Shown here: positions 36,835 through 45,683 of the stretch, one piece after another
How the letters are laid out: each line of letters begins with the position of its first letter
Numbering within the stretch: position 1 is the first letter of the stretch
Source: Glaciimonas sp. CA11.2
GTDB lineage: Bacteria > Pseudomonadota > Gammaproteobacteria > Burkholderiales > Burkholderiaceae_D
Direction of reading: 5' to 3'
Assembly (NCBI RefSeq): GCF_034314045.1
Contig: NZ_JAVIWL010000001.1
Location: 3,348,001-3,412,000 of the forward strand
Length of the DNA: 64,000 nucleotides
Made by a program: the position numbers and the translations under genes
Notes under the pieces: model-generated
Told to the model about the DNA's origin: nothing
Seen by the model: only the letters and a program-made list of their open reading frames with translations
The model's database searches: none

Positions 36835-38333
36835 TGATAGTAATCAGGGCCACGCACATGGGCATGGTCAGGACTGACCCAATCGCCAACTGGGGCACAC
36901 GGTGTGCGATCACGGTTATTTTTGAGAATGTCACGGACGTGGCGGTATTGGCAGGCACCGAGCTGTAAGGCCAGCATGCATCCTGCTTCAAGACGTGGCT
37001 TGCCGTAGCGCTTGGCCAATGACAGCAGACCAAGACAGGCACGGTAGCCGTGCTCGGGATGTCTGTTCTCGGCCATCAGACGCGTCACCGCCTCCGCTGT
37101 CGCCGTACCGATGGTCTGTCCCCAGTGAATCAGTCGCTGTGGCGTCCATTCCAATTGCGCACGATGCGCCACCGGCATATGCAGGGTGTCGGTGGTGAAC
37201 CCGCCTTCGCCACTGTTGCGCGGATGACTGGCGACACGTTGACCGCGATGCAGGATTTCCACTGTCGTCGCTGTCATCCGGGCTTCCAGCACCTGACCGA
37301 CCAGGGCTTGCGGCACACTGTAGTGATGGCGGCCGATCTCAACGTGGTAATCGTTATGCACCCTGACAGTCTTGAAATGCGCCATCTCATAACATTGCAA
37401 TGGCAAAGGCCGTAGCGCCGGGACATCGAGTTGGGCAAACGCACTGGCGCGACTACCGGGTAGCTTCTGAAACGGCTTATCGTTAAGTACGCTCAGCAGC
37501 GGTGCGATGGCGACATCGACCTCGTGGACGCTGCTAAATTGCTGATGTCGCAGACGCGCCATGATCCAGCGCTCGACGATCTGCACTGCTGATTCGGCCT
37601 TCGCTTTATCCTGAGGATGACGCGGACGGGCTGGCAAGATGGAGGTGCCGTAGTGGCGCGCAAAATCGCGTACGGTGTCGTTACTGCGTGGTTCGTAGCG
37701 ATTGGCGTCGGCGATCATAGCCTTCGGATTATCGGGAACAATCAACTGCGGTACCCCGCCGAAGAAGCGCAGCGCACGCGCTGTCGAAGTGAGCCAGTCG
37801 GCCATCGTCTCACGCGGCGTAGCACAGGCATAGGTGTAGCTCGATGCGCCCAGAGCAGCGACGAAGATGTGGGCACGGCTACCATCAGTGAGACCGATAG
37901 TCGGACCAGCATAATCAATGAACAGTTTCTCGCCAGCCCGGTGAATCTGGCGCATAGAGCGTTTGAGCTGTTTGGCAAACTGCCGGTAATTCACGCAGAA
38001 CTGTGAGTAGGCATAGGTCTGGTGCTGGGCATAATCGGCACGATACTCTTCCCATAGCAACATCAGCGTCATCCCCTTGCGCCGCAGTTCGTGATGCAGC
38101 CTGGCGTAATCTGGCTGGACATGGTCTCGGGTCCGTTCTGGCGTGACCAAAAGCCGGTGCGCCAACTCGGTGTCGTCTACATCTTGCACCGCCGACCAGT
38201 CCAAACCGGCAACGGCGGCCAGGCCGACATACTTGGTGACGACTCCTTTTGAAATCCCCAGTGCTGCGGCAATCTGCTGGTGCGATAGTTTGGCATCCAG
38301 TTTTAAACGTAATACGTCTTTTATCTTACGCAT
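36831..38333 (-). CDS. istA: IS21-family transposase IstA
   Basis: A 500-residue DDE transposase. The N-terminal helix-turn-helix includes LSHQQIAAALGISKGVVTKY. The catalytic residues are D in FIDYAGPTIGL, D in LIVPDNPKAMI, and E in HPQDKAKAESAVQIVERW. The start MRKIKDVLRLK at 38333 is chosen because AAGGA lies just upstream and IstA homology begins there; a longer frame to 38432 exists but reaches toward the end repeats. Confidence 0.93.
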   Translation of the reverse strand: MRKIKDVLRLKLDAKLSHQQIAAALGISKGVVTKYVGLAAVAGLDWSAVQDVDDTELAHRLLVTPERTRDHVQPDYARLHHELRRKGMTLMLLWEEYRADYAQHQTYAYSQFCVNYRQFAKQLKRSMRQIHRAGEKLFIDYAGPTIGLTDGSRAHIFVAALGASSYTYACATPRETMADWLTSTARALRFFGGVPQLIVPDNPKAMIADANRYEPRSNDTVRDFARHYGTSILPARPRHPQDKAKAESAVQIVERWIMARLRHQQFSSVHEVDVAIAPLLSVLNDKPFQKLPGSRASAFAQLDVPALRPLPLQCYEMAHFKTVRVHNDYHVEIGRHHYSVPQALVGQVLEARMTATTVEILHRGQRVASHPRNSGEGGFTTDTLHMPVAHRAQLEWTPQRLIHWGQTIGTATAEAVTRLMAENRHPEHGYRACLGLLSLAKRYGKPRLEAGCMLALQLGACQYRHVRDILKNNRDRTPCAPVGDWVSPDHAHVRGPDYYQ

Positions 38334-38440
38334 AGTGATCCTTTGTACGGGCACGTTGTCTCCAGACAAACTGGAAGCGTACCCGTTCGGTTGCTCTATG
38401 CGTAACATCATCACGGTGCTGTACGACACCATTCCGGTAT

Positions 38441-38586
38441 CGTGACCGATGATTCTGCTATCGTGACCGCCGATTCTGGTCGGGCTTGAAATCGGTCACG
38501 ATAGACCGGAATGAGCGGTCACGATGCGCCAGAATGGTCGGTCACGATAGACCAGAATCGGTGGTCACGATCGGCCAGAATACCCA
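38441..38586. repeat. IS21 right-end array of transposase-binding-like repeats
   Basis: Six imperfect copies of a motif of about 21-23 bp (ATTCTGG, 4-5 bases, ATCGTGACC). Two are in plus orientation (about 38443-38482) and four in minus orientation (about 38492-38581). The left end has two copies (35962 and 35984). Multiple terminal repeats are a known IS21 trait and are the likely IstA-binding sites. Confidence 0.75.
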
Positions 38587-38815
38587 CTATGTCGGCAATC
38601 AAGCGCTGGAAAGCGATAACGCGCACATAATCGGTAGTTATCAACTGGTTGATATTGGCGCACGCTACAAGGTAAAAGTCGGCGGCAAGGATGTTGTTTT
38701 CAGGGCGAATCTGGATAACCTGACCAATGAGAAATATTGGTTAGGTAGCTGGAATGGCTTCCTGATTCAGGGCGCGCCGCGGACGTTGCGGGCTAGTGCG
38801 GAATTTAATTTCTGA
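38587..38815 (+). pseudogene. orbA: TonB-dependent siderophore receptor, 3' part (after IS21 insertion)
   Basis: The last 74 codons of the receptor: YVGNQALESDNAHIIGSYQ followed by LVDIGARYKV and FRANLDNLTNEKYW. It ends in the barrel C-terminus SAEFNF with the terminal Phe. The first six bases are the second copy of the target duplication. A strong terminator follows. This end of the gene is needed for barrel closure and cannot be joined to the 5' part while the IS is present. Confidence 0.92.
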
Positions 38816-38843
38816 TCTAAAACGGTAGGGTGTGAATAAAATT

Positions 38844-38872
38844 AAATAGCGATGCTTCCGGCATCGCTATTT
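38844..38872 (+). terminator. Rho-independent terminator of the siderophore locus
   Basis: AAATAGCGATGC-TTCCG-GCATCGCTATTT stem-loop followed by more T residues; a 12-bp perfect stem about 30 bp after the receptor stop. Confidence 0.9.
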
Positions 38873-38916
38873 TTTATGTTAATCGCCATGATGCGTAGAA
38901 GGTCACGATGAGTGAT

Positions 38917-39834
38917 CTATGCAGAAGCTAAATCAGCCGCTTCAACTTCTGCAAATAACGCCGTCACAAAATCGACAAACACCCGGACTTTTACCGATAG
39001 CTGATGACTGTGGTGATACACGACCGATACCGGCGGGCCAGACGTATTCCAGTCGGTGAGAATCGGGGTCAACAGTCCGCTTCGTATCTGCGGGTGTAGC
39101 GACAGCGAAAGTAACTGAACAATACCCGCACCGCTGGTTGCTGCATGAATCAGCGACTCAGCGTGATTGATTGAAATACTTGTTTGCGGATTCAATTCAA
39201 CGTGTTGCTTGCCTTTGTTAAAGGTCCATGGAACGTTCAGGCCGGTATTTGGATGAATAAAGGATAGGCAGTTGAAGCGCGCCAAATCTTGTGGTGTCTC
39301 GGGCGTGCCATGCTGTGAAAGATAATCCGGCGACGCACAGCACATATTTTTTGTTTGATAGATCCGTCTCGCCACCATACTGGAATCTTTTAATTCACCA
39401 ATCCGCATCCAGATATCGCCCCGGCCTTCCACCATATCGACCATCCGGTCGCTGACGTTCATGCGCACCGTTAGATCGGGGTAGAGCGCGGTAAAGCGCG
39501 ATAGCGCTGGCGCAAGATAAATGCGACTGATCACGGTTGGCACGTCAATCCGCAGCACGCCTTGTGGTGTCGCCCTGGAACCTTGTAATGCGTCTTCCAG
39601 CTCCATCATGTCGCCCAGCAATCGTTGCGCACTTTGATAGCAGCGATGTCCGTCATCGGTCAGAGAAATTTTACGCGTAGTCCTATTTAACAAGCGGACG
39701 CCAAAATGCCGTTCAAGACTGGCGATATGATTGGTAATTGAGCCGTTTGAGAGTTCTAGTTGCTGTGCTGCACGACTGAAGCTATTGAGCTCAACGACGT
39801 GACAGAATATTCGCAATGATTCGAGTCGGTCCAT
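38917..39834 (-). CDS. LysR-family transcriptional regulator of the homogentisate cluster
   Basis: A 305-residue regulator. The N-terminal winged helix (MDRLESLRIFCHVVELNSFS, then LELSNGSITNHIASLERHFG) is followed by an effector-binding domain. It belongs to the CrgA/DsdC-like LysR group with RTTRKISLTDDG. It is divergent from the aromatic acid transporter and hmgA-fahA, which it probably controls. The inducer is unknown; homogentisate or a related phenylacetate is an inference. Confidence 0.88.
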   Translation of the reverse strand: MDRLESLRIFCHVVELNSFSRAAQQLELSNGSITNHIASLERHFGVRLLNRTTRKISLTDDGHRCYQSAQRLLGDMMELEDALQGSRATPQGVLRIDVPTVISRIYLAPALSRFTALYPDLTVRMNVSDRMVDMVEGRGDIWMRIGELKDSSMVARRIYQTKNMCCASPDYLSQHGTPETPQDLARFNCLSFIHPNTGLNVPWTFNKGKQHVELNPQTSISINHAESLIHAATSGAGIVQLLSLSLHPQIRSGLLTPILTDWNTSGPPVSVVYHHSHQLSVKVRVFVDFVTALFAEVEAADLASA

Positions 39835-39866
39835 GGGAAGCGTAATTGGTTGGTGACTGATTAGGG

Positions 39867-39889
39867 ATTATTTAATAAATCTAAATAAT
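39867..39889. promoter_or_regulatory. Inverted repeat between LysR gene and transporter, candidate operator
   Basis: ATTATTT at 39867-39873 and AAATAAT at 39883-39889 with a 9-bp spacer, in the divergent promoter region. This fits an interrupted-palindrome LysR site. The region is AT-rich, so chance is possible. Confidence 0.35.
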
Positions 39890-39994
39890 GATTTTAAATA
39901 TTTCCTATTATTTTGTAAATGAAAAATGTGCATAATATGGGTAGGTCGGGCGCTAATGATCCGACAGACAACACTTTTTTCGGAGACCGTATTC

Positions 39995-41383
39995 ATGACA
40001 TTAGCCTCATCATCGCCTGATGGCGTCCACCGCCAGTTAGATATTCCTGCCTTAATCGACCGCAGCAAAATCGGCGTTCCTCAAACGATTATGTTAATTT
40101 TGTGCGGCTTGTGTCTGATCGTTGATGGTTTTGATGTGCAGGCCATGGGCTACGTAGCGCCCGCGATTATTCAGGATTGGGGTATTGCGAAATCGCATCT
40201 TGGACCGGTTTTTGGGGCTGGTTTGTTCGGAATGCTAGTCGGTTCGTTGACGTTTAGTATTTTGGCCGATCGGATTGGCAGGCGTCCGGTATTGATCGCA
40301 GCGACGTTATTTTTTGCCATCTGCATGCTAGTGACGCCGATGGCAACTTCCATCGGTCAGTTGGAAATCATCCGCTTCGTCACCGGTTTGGGGCTGGGCG
40401 CGATTATGCCGAACGCGATGGCGCTGGCGGGTGAATACAGTCCACTACGCAAACGTGTGACATTGATGATGCTGGTATCTTGCGGCTTTACGTTGGGTGC
40501 GGTGCTGGGCGGGCTGTTGTCGGCATACCTGATTCCGCGTTTCGGATGGCAATCGGTGTTCCATGTTGGCGGCGTTGTGCCGTTGGTTATTGGTGCGCTG
40601 ATGATTTTTCTGCTGCCAGAATCAATGCAGTTTTTGGTGCTGCGCGGTAAGAAGCTAGATCAGGTCGGCAAGTGGTTGCGTCGGATTGATCCAAACATCC
40701 ACATAGATGCTGATACCCGTTACGTGGTGAACGAAAAAGCAGGTAAAGGCGCACCGATGCTGCAACTTTTTCAGGAGGGCAGGGCAAAGGTCACGATCCT
40801 GCTATGGGTAATCAACTTCATGAATCTCGTGAATTTGTATTTTCTGTCAAACTGGTTGCCCACCATCGCAAAAGACGCTGGATTATCGACGGCGAACGCG
40901 GTATTGGCTGGCACCGCGCTACAGATCGGTGGCACGTTCGGGACGCTGATTATGGGACAACTAATTGACCGTTCGAGTTTTCGCCGGGTGTTGATTCCAG
41001 TGTTCGTCGTTGCCGGTATCGCCGTGGCCTTGATTGGACGTCCCGAGGCATCGTTGATTTTCTTATTTGGAAGTATTTTTGTTGCTGGCTTTTGTATTGT
41101 TGGCGGTCAACCTGCGGTAAATGCGTTGGCTGGCACGTATTACCCGACCACATTGCGTTCGACTGGTATCGGTTGGAGTCTCGGAATCGGAAGGATTGGC
41201 TCGATTGTGGGTCCGGTATTGGGTGGTGAATTGATACGCCTTAACTGGCCGAACAGCACGATTTTTATCGTCTTGGCAGTACCGGCACTCGTTTCGGCGC
41301 TGATGCTGATATTGATGGGAAACAACTCCCTTCGTCAATCAACCAGCGCCAATGCGGGGCAATCCACTAGTCGCGCCACATAA
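39995..41383 (+). CDS. MFS transporter, aromatic acid:H+ symporter (AAHS) family
   Basis: A 462-residue inner-membrane transporter with about 12 membrane segments. The AAHS hallmarks are IVDGFDVQAMGYVAPAI in segment 1 and LADRIGRRPVLI in the loop after segment 2. Further hallmarks are GLGLGAIMPNAMALAGEY and the late-loop pattern with YPTTLRSTGIGWSLGIGRIG. The family imports benzoates, hydroxybenzoates, homogentisate-type acids or gentisate by proton symport. ATG 39995 has a GGAG site at 39982; a longer frame from 39926 lacks one. It lies 18 bp before hmgA. Confidence 0.88.
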   Translation: MTLASSSPDGVHRQLDIPALIDRSKIGVPQTIMLILCGLCLIVDGFDVQAMGYVAPAIIQDWGIAKSHLGPVFGAGLFGMLVGSLTFSILADRIGRRPVLIAATLFFAICMLVTPMATSIGQLEIIRFVTGLGLGAIMPNAMALAGEYSPLRKRVTLMMLVSCGFTLGAVLGGLLSAYLIPRFGWQSVFHVGGVVPLVIGALMIFLLPESMQFLVLRGKKLDQVGKWLRRIDPNIHIDADTRYVVNEKAGKGAPMLQLFQEGRAKVTILLWVINFMNLVNLYFLSNWLPTIAKDAGLSTANAVLAGTALQIGGTFGTLIMGQLIDRSSFRRVLIPVFVVAGIAVALIGRPEASLIFLFGSIFVAGFCIVGGQPAVNALAGTYYPTTLRSTGIGWSLGIGRIGSIVGPVLGGELIRLNWPNSTIFIVLAVPALVSALMLILMGNNSLRQSTSANAGQSTSRAT

Positions 41384-41401
41384 ATCGTAAGGAGAGTACG
41401 C

Positions 41402-42775
41402 ATGTCAACACCAATTGCCGAGCCATTGCACGCATCTACGCAGGACGCAATTCACAAAACAGATCCTGAAGATGCCGGCGTGCTCAGGTATCAATCCGGA
41501 TTTTGTAATGACTTCGCTACAGAGGCTTTACCCGGCGCGTTGCCCGCCAGCCAAAATTCACCACAAAAAGTAGCGTACGGCCTCTATGCCGAGCAATTAT
41601 CCGGCACGGCGTTTACCGCACCGCGCGCGCGTAATCGTCGTTCCTGGTTGTATCGCATTCGGCCGGGCGTGATGCATCATGCCTTTGAGCCGTGTGATCA
41701 TCCCTTATTGCGCAGTGGGCCTTTTAACCAGGTGGCGGCGTCGCCCAACCAGCTGCGCTGGGACCCTTTACCGTTGCCAGCGTCCGATCAACCGGCCGAT
41801 TTTATTGATGGCTTGGTGACCATTGCCGGAAACGGTGATACGTCGATGCAAGCGGGTATGGGAATCCACATATACGTCGCGAATCGTTCGATGTACGATC
41901 GATTTTTTTATGATGCTGATGGCGAATTGTTGATCGTACCGCAGCAAGGCCGTTTGCTGGCGCATACCGAGTTCGGCATAGTGGATGTCAAGCCGGGTGA
42001 GATTTTGGTGATCCCGCGTGGTGTGCGCTTTCGTATGGTGCTGCCGGATGGCGCAGCGCGTGGTTACATTTGTGAGAATTATGGCGCGCAATTTGAGTTG
42101 CCCGAATTAGGCCCGATTGGATCAAATGGATTAGCCAATACCCGTGACTTTCAGACGCCAGTGGCCGCCTATGAAGACAGGGAAGGCGATTTTCAGTTAG
42201 TGGCAAAATTTGGCGGGCAATGTTGGTCTGCCGCGATTGACCATTCACCGCTGGACGTGGTCGCGTGGCATGGCAATTATTCGCCTTACAAGTATGACCT
42301 GAGTCGCTTTAATACGATTAATACGGTCAGTTTCGATCATCCTGATCCTTCTATTTTTACGGTCTTGACCTCGCCATCGGATACTGGAGGAACCGCTAAT
42401 GTGGACTTTGTAATCTTTCCCCCGCGCTGGATGGTGGCCGAAAATACTTTCCGGCCACCTTGGTTTCATCGTAATGTCATGAGCGAATACATGGGATTGG
42501 TGCACGGCGCTTATGATGCCAAGGCCGAAGGCTTCGCCCCGGGCGGCGGTAGTCTGCACAATTGCATGAGTGGCCACGGCCCCGATGCCACAACTTTTGA
42601 GAACGCTAGCAACGCGACACTGATGCCGCATCGAATCGACAATACGTTGGCCTTTATGTTTGAAAGTCGATACGTGATTCATCCGACGCATTTTGCGCTA
42701 GAGTCGCCACTTTTACAGAAAGATTATCTGGCTTGCTGGGATGGTCTGAAAAAGAATTTTAATGGACAGCCTTGA
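41402..42775 (+). CDS. hmgA: Homogentisate 1,2-dioxygenase
   Basis: A 457-residue Fe(II) ring-cleaving dioxygenase converting homogentisate to maleylacetoacetate (Tyr/Phe catabolism). Clear family motifs are [19 protein letters not shown], then [13 protein letters not shown] and [14 protein letters not shown]. In the C-terminal part, [20 protein letters not shown] and the metal-binding E-Y-M-G-L-V-H-G follow, and the family ends with [13 protein letters not shown] lies just upstream of the ATG. Confidence 0.96.
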   Translation: MSTPIAEPLHASTQDAIHKTDPEDAGVLRYQSGFCNDFATEALPGALPASQNSPQKVAYGLYAEQLSGTAFTAPRARNRRSWLYRIRPGVMHHAFEPCDHPLLRSGPFNQVAASPNQLRWDPLPLPASDQPADFIDGLVTIAGNGDTSMQAGMGIHIYVANRSMYDRFFYDADGELLIVPQQGRLLAHTEFGIVDVKPGEILVIPRGVRFRMVLPDGAARGYICENYGAQFELPELGPIGSNGLANTRDFQTPVAAYEDREGDFQLVAKFGGQCWSAAIDHSPLDVVAWHGNYSPYKYDLSRFNTINTVSFDHPDPSIFTVLTSPSDTGGTANVDFVIFPPRWMVAENTFRPPWFHRNVMSEYMGLVHGAYDAKAEGFAPGGGSLHNCMSGHGPDATTFENASNATLMPHRIDNTLAFMFESRYVIHPTHFALESPLLQKDYLACWDGLKKNFNGQP

Positions 42776-42858
42776 GTTTTTTTTACGGACTGACAGTCAT
42801 GCTTAATGTGGGTGACGGTATGACGAAATGCACTATATAAATTTAAACGGGAGTTCTT

Positions 42859-44136
42859 ATGCAACCCAATGACCCAACGCTGAAGTCTTTTATTGAGACA
42901 TCACCAGAATGCCATTTCCCTATTCAAAATTTGCCGTTTGGCATCTTTAGCAATCTAGAAGATCCGACCTTGCGCGTCGGCGTCGCCATTGGCGACCAAG
43001 TATTGGATCTGGCGATTCTGGCAGACGCAGATCTCTTGCCGTTGCCATCGGAGATTTTTCTTAGCGGTAGCTTAAATCAATTTGTGGCGCTAGGGCATGC
43101 GACCTGGCGCGCGACGCGTGAGCTCATTAGCCATTTGTTGCGTGATGACAATCCGCTATTACGTGATGATCAGACGTTGCGTGCTGCTGCATTCCTGCGG
43201 CAAGATGCGGTTACTTTACATTTGCCGATGGAAATCGCCGGTTACACCGATTTCTATTCGTCGAAAGAACACGCTACCAATGTCGGATCAATGTTCCGTG
43301 ATCCAGAAAATGCCTTGTTACCAAACTGGCTGCATATCCCGATTGGCTACAACGGGCGCGCCAGTTCAGTGGTGGTGAGTGGAACCGCATTGCATCGCCC
43401 AAAAGGACAATTAAAACTGCCAGATGTTGATGCCCCGATTTTTGCACCATCCCGCAAGCTGGATTTTGAGCTGGAAACCGGTTTCTTGATCGGGCAGCCA
43501 AATGCTTTGGGCGAACCGATTGATATCAACGTGGCGGAGCAACATATTTTTGGCATGGTATTGCTTAATGATTGGAGCGCCCGCGATTTACAGCAGTGGG
43601 AATATGTCCCGCTGGGACCGTTCAATAGTAAATCATTCGGCACCTCGATTTCACCTTGGGTGGTGACGATGGAAGCGCTGGAGCCGTTCCGTGTTGCCAG
43701 TCCTGTGCAGCAACCGACACCATTGCCGTACTTGCAGCAACAGACCGATAATGCCTATGACATTGCTCTCGAAGTGACGTTGACGCCCATAGAGGACGAG
43801 GGGAAGCCTGGTTCGGGACAAACAATTTGTAAGACCAATTTTAAGGCGATGTATTGGACCATGGCGCAACAACTGGCGCATCACACTGTATCCGGCTGTA
43901 ATACTAAAGTCGGCGACTTGATGGGCTCTGGCACCATCAGTGGCAGCGCATCAGGCGCGTTCGGTAGTCTGCTGGAATTGACGCGGAACGGGCAGAAGCC
44001 GTTGATCTTGGCAAATGGCATGCAACGCGGTTTTATTCAGGATGGCGATGCAATCAGCATGACCGGATGGTGTCAGGGTGACGGCTATCGCGTTGGTTTT
44101 GGTCAGGTCACCGGCAAGATATTGCCAGCGCGGTAA
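42859..44136 (+). CDS. fahA: Fumarylacetoacetase
   Basis: A 425-residue hydrolase splitting fumarylacetoacetate into fumarate and acetoacetate. It has the N-terminal FPIQNLPFGIFS, the active-site helix GYTDFYSSKEHATNVG, metal-binding E residues in KLDFELETGFLIG, and LLNDWSARDLQQWEYVPLGP. It follows hmgA by 83 bp with a GGGAG site. The maleylacetoacetate isomerase that should act between the two enzymes is not in the window. Confidence 0.96.
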   Translation: MQPNDPTLKSFIETSPECHFPIQNLPFGIFSNLEDPTLRVGVAIGDQVLDLAILADADLLPLPSEIFLSGSLNQFVALGHATWRATRELISHLLRDDNPLLRDDQTLRAAAFLRQDAVTLHLPMEIAGYTDFYSSKEHATNVGSMFRDPENALLPNWLHIPIGYNGRASSVVVSGTALHRPKGQLKLPDVDAPIFAPSRKLDFELETGFLIGQPNALGEPIDINVAEQHIFGMVLLNDWSARDLQQWEYVPLGPFNSKSFGTSISPWVVTMEALEPFRVASPVQQPTPLPYLQQQTDNAYDIALEVTLTPIEDEGKPGSGQTICKTNFKAMYWTMAQQLAHHTVSGCNTKVGDLMGSGTISGSASGAFGSLLELTRNGQKPLILANGMQRGFIQDGDAISMTGWCQGDGYRVGFGQVTGKILPAR

Positions 44137-44152
44137 AGCGGATTTGGGAGGC

Positions 44153-44176
44153 TTGGGCACGATGCTTCGTGCCCAA
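44153..44176. terminator. Terminator hairpin between convergent fahA and the LpxO-like gene
   Basis: TTGGGCACGA-TGCT-TCGTGCCCAA is a perfect 10-bp stem with a 4-base loop. It lies between convergent genes and could end both transcripts, although neither side has a long T run. Confidence 0.7.
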
Positions 44177-44199
44177 ACAAACATTTATGTGAGGATCTT

Positions 44200-45102
44200 T
44201 TATAACCAGATGATGGCAGCGATGACGCCGATTATTAACCCAAATTTGATCACGTAATAGAGTGGCTTGCTAAACTTTTTGAGCGCTCTGCGGTATTGTC
44301 CGGCAGCCCAGACAAAGCGAAACAGCTTGTTAATGCCGCCGGTTTCATCTCCTGTGTCATTCGGTGATGCAGCTGCGCTCATCATGTGGCGGCCAAGCCA
44401 GCGGTTGACAGCCTGCGCCCACGCATACTTCATCGGGCGTTCGATATCGCAGAAGATGATGATGCGATTGACGTCGGTACCGTTATGCGCCCAGTGCATG
44501 AATGTTTCGTCAAATACGACACCCTGACCATCACGCCAGCTATGGCGTTCGCCATTGACCTCAATAAAACAGCGATCATCATTCGGCGTAATAAGACCAA
44601 GATGATAGCGCATCGATCCAGCAAATGGATCGCGATGCAAATTCAGTTTTCCGCCCGGTCCAAGTTCTGCAAACATGGCAGCTTTTACGCTTGGTGTCCG
44701 GCGCAGTAACGCGACCGTTTTCGGACAAAACTGTTCAGCCGATGGATGGCTGGCGTCATACCATTTCAGATAGAAACGTTTCCAGCCAGCTTTAAAAAAT
44801 GAGTTAAAACCGGCGTCGTCGTTCTTCGCCGCAGCGCGGATTTTTTCCATTCCGATCAGGGCTTGCGCTTCGTCGCGAATAGTTTCCCAATTGTCTTCCA
44901 GAATTTTCAAGTCACTGAAAGCGCTGGTTGGCAGATAAGCCGTGTTGGTCGGCACTTTGGAAAACATGTACATCAAAATATTCAACGGTGCCATGATCGA
45001 CGAATGGTCGAACAACTGACGAAAAAACGGTAACCGTACCTTGCCGCGGAAGTGGACGTAAATAATGGATAAAAGAAAAATGCTAATCACTGCCCATTTC
45101 AT
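44200..45102 (-). CDS. Aspartyl/asparaginyl beta-hydroxylase-family enzyme, LpxO-like
   Basis: A 300-residue membrane-associated Fe(II)/2-oxoglutarate hydroxylase. An N-terminal membrane segment (KWAVISIFLLSIIYVHFRGK) and a C-terminal one (IKFGLIIGVIAAIIWL) flank the catalytic domain. The metal triad is visible: LNLHRDPFAG (H-x-D) and the distal His in FDETFMHWAHNG. LpxO hydroxylates the secondary acyl chain of lipid A. The start at 45102 is chosen because GGAG lies 8 bp upstream and LpxO proteins begin MKW; a TTG-started frame to 45117 would include that site. Substrate assignment is by similarity only. Confidence 0.8.
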   Translation of the reverse strand: MKWAVISIFLLSIIYVHFRGKVRLPFFRQLFDHSSIMAPLNILMYMFSKVPTNTAYLPTSAFSDLKILEDNWETIRDEAQALIGMEKIRAAAKNDDAGFNSFFKAGWKRFYLKWYDASHPSAEQFCPKTVALLRRTPSVKAAMFAELGPGGKLNLHRDPFAGSMRYHLGLITPNDDRCFIEVNGERHSWRDGQGVVFDETFMHWAHNGTDVNRIIIFCDIERPMKYAWAQAVNRWLGRHMMSAAASPNDTGDETGGINKLFRFVWAAGQYRRALKKFSKPLYYVIKFGLIIGVIAAIIWL

Positions 45103-45363
45103 GACAATGTGCTCCAATCAAAAAAAACTGCTTCACGATTATTCAACGTCGGAGGCACTCAGGAAGGCGCGCTAACGTTAAGTATCAATGAGCAAAAAAA
45201 CAATAAGAAGTCAGCCTGAAATGCATTTAGTCGACATTTTAGCCGTTTGTGACTATTTTTCCTCGTTTATGACCATTTATGGGCAAATAGAATGGCAATG
45301 AATGGCGGCAAACCTATTTGGACGATTGCCAGACCGTGAATTTTAATGATAATATCGGCGCTT
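45103..45363. other. Intergenic region upstream of the riboswitch
   Basis: No gene is seen. It must hold the promoters of the leftward LpxO-like gene and of the riboswitch transcript; I cannot point to convincing -35/-10 pairs. Confidence 0.4.
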
Positions 45364-45520
45364 CCTTTGGGGAGTAGCCTTCTTGCGATAGATTGACGCT
45401 GCCGTGCCTGACTTAAAGTTAGCGTAGAGCGAGTCATTGTTGCAATGAGCGTATGTCAACATACTTGACGCTTATCGTCATGGCATACGAGACCGTCAGG
45501 TGTGGCAAGACCTTTGGTGC
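45364..45520 (+). ncRNA. yybP-ykoY family (Mn2+) riboswitch
   Basis: Three conserved pieces occur in order: TTTGGGGAGTAGCC at 45366-45379, GTCAACATACT at 45455-45465, and GGCAAGACCTTTGG at 45504-45517. These are the signature parts of the yybP-ykoY aptamer (Rfam RF00080), which binds Mn2+. The spacing fits the family. It lies about 165 bp upstream of a CaCA-family exchanger, so Mn2+ would switch on an exporter. Confidence 0.88.
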
Positions 45521-45533
45521 AATGTCCTTACCC

Positions 45534-45573
45534 GGCTGGGCGGGGGCGCTGCGCCATTTGTCAGCGCCCAGCC
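45534..45573 (+). promoter_or_regulatory. Expression-platform hairpin after the riboswitch
   Basis: GGCTGGGCG at 45534-45542 pairs with CGCCCAGCC at 45565-45573, enclosing a second GC-rich stem. No T run follows, so regulation by anti-termination of translation or rho access is more likely than intrinsic termination. The switching partner cannot be settled by eye. Confidence 0.5.
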
Positions 45574-45683
45574 CTCAGGAACTCCTTTATGTGCAAGTCT
45601 CGTTATTTTCCTGTTGGTCATTCCAATTTATCACGCATTTCACTCTCCGCTGATCAGGCTATCGTCTGGCACGAGGTATCGGC

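Larger units (their letters stand above)
35957..38586 (-). mobile_element. Complete IS21-family insertion sequence
   Basis: A 2630-bp element. It starts TGCGTATTCTGGTC and ends GGCCAGAATACCCA, whose complement TGGGTATTCTGGCC mirrors the start; TG...CA ends are typical of IS21. It is flanked by the direct repeat CTATGT at 35951-35956 and 38587-38592. It carries istA and istB on the minus strand with a 4-bp overlap, and multiple copies of an ATTCTGG(N)4-5CGTGACC motif at both ends. Both genes are intact, so it may be active. Confidence 0.95.

Noticed and set aside
35984..38581. Initial placement of the IS21 ends at the inner ATTCTGG repeats
   Set aside because: No target duplication fits there. 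Moving the ends to 35957 and 38586 gives TG...CA termini, a 6-bp duplication and a restored receptor frame.
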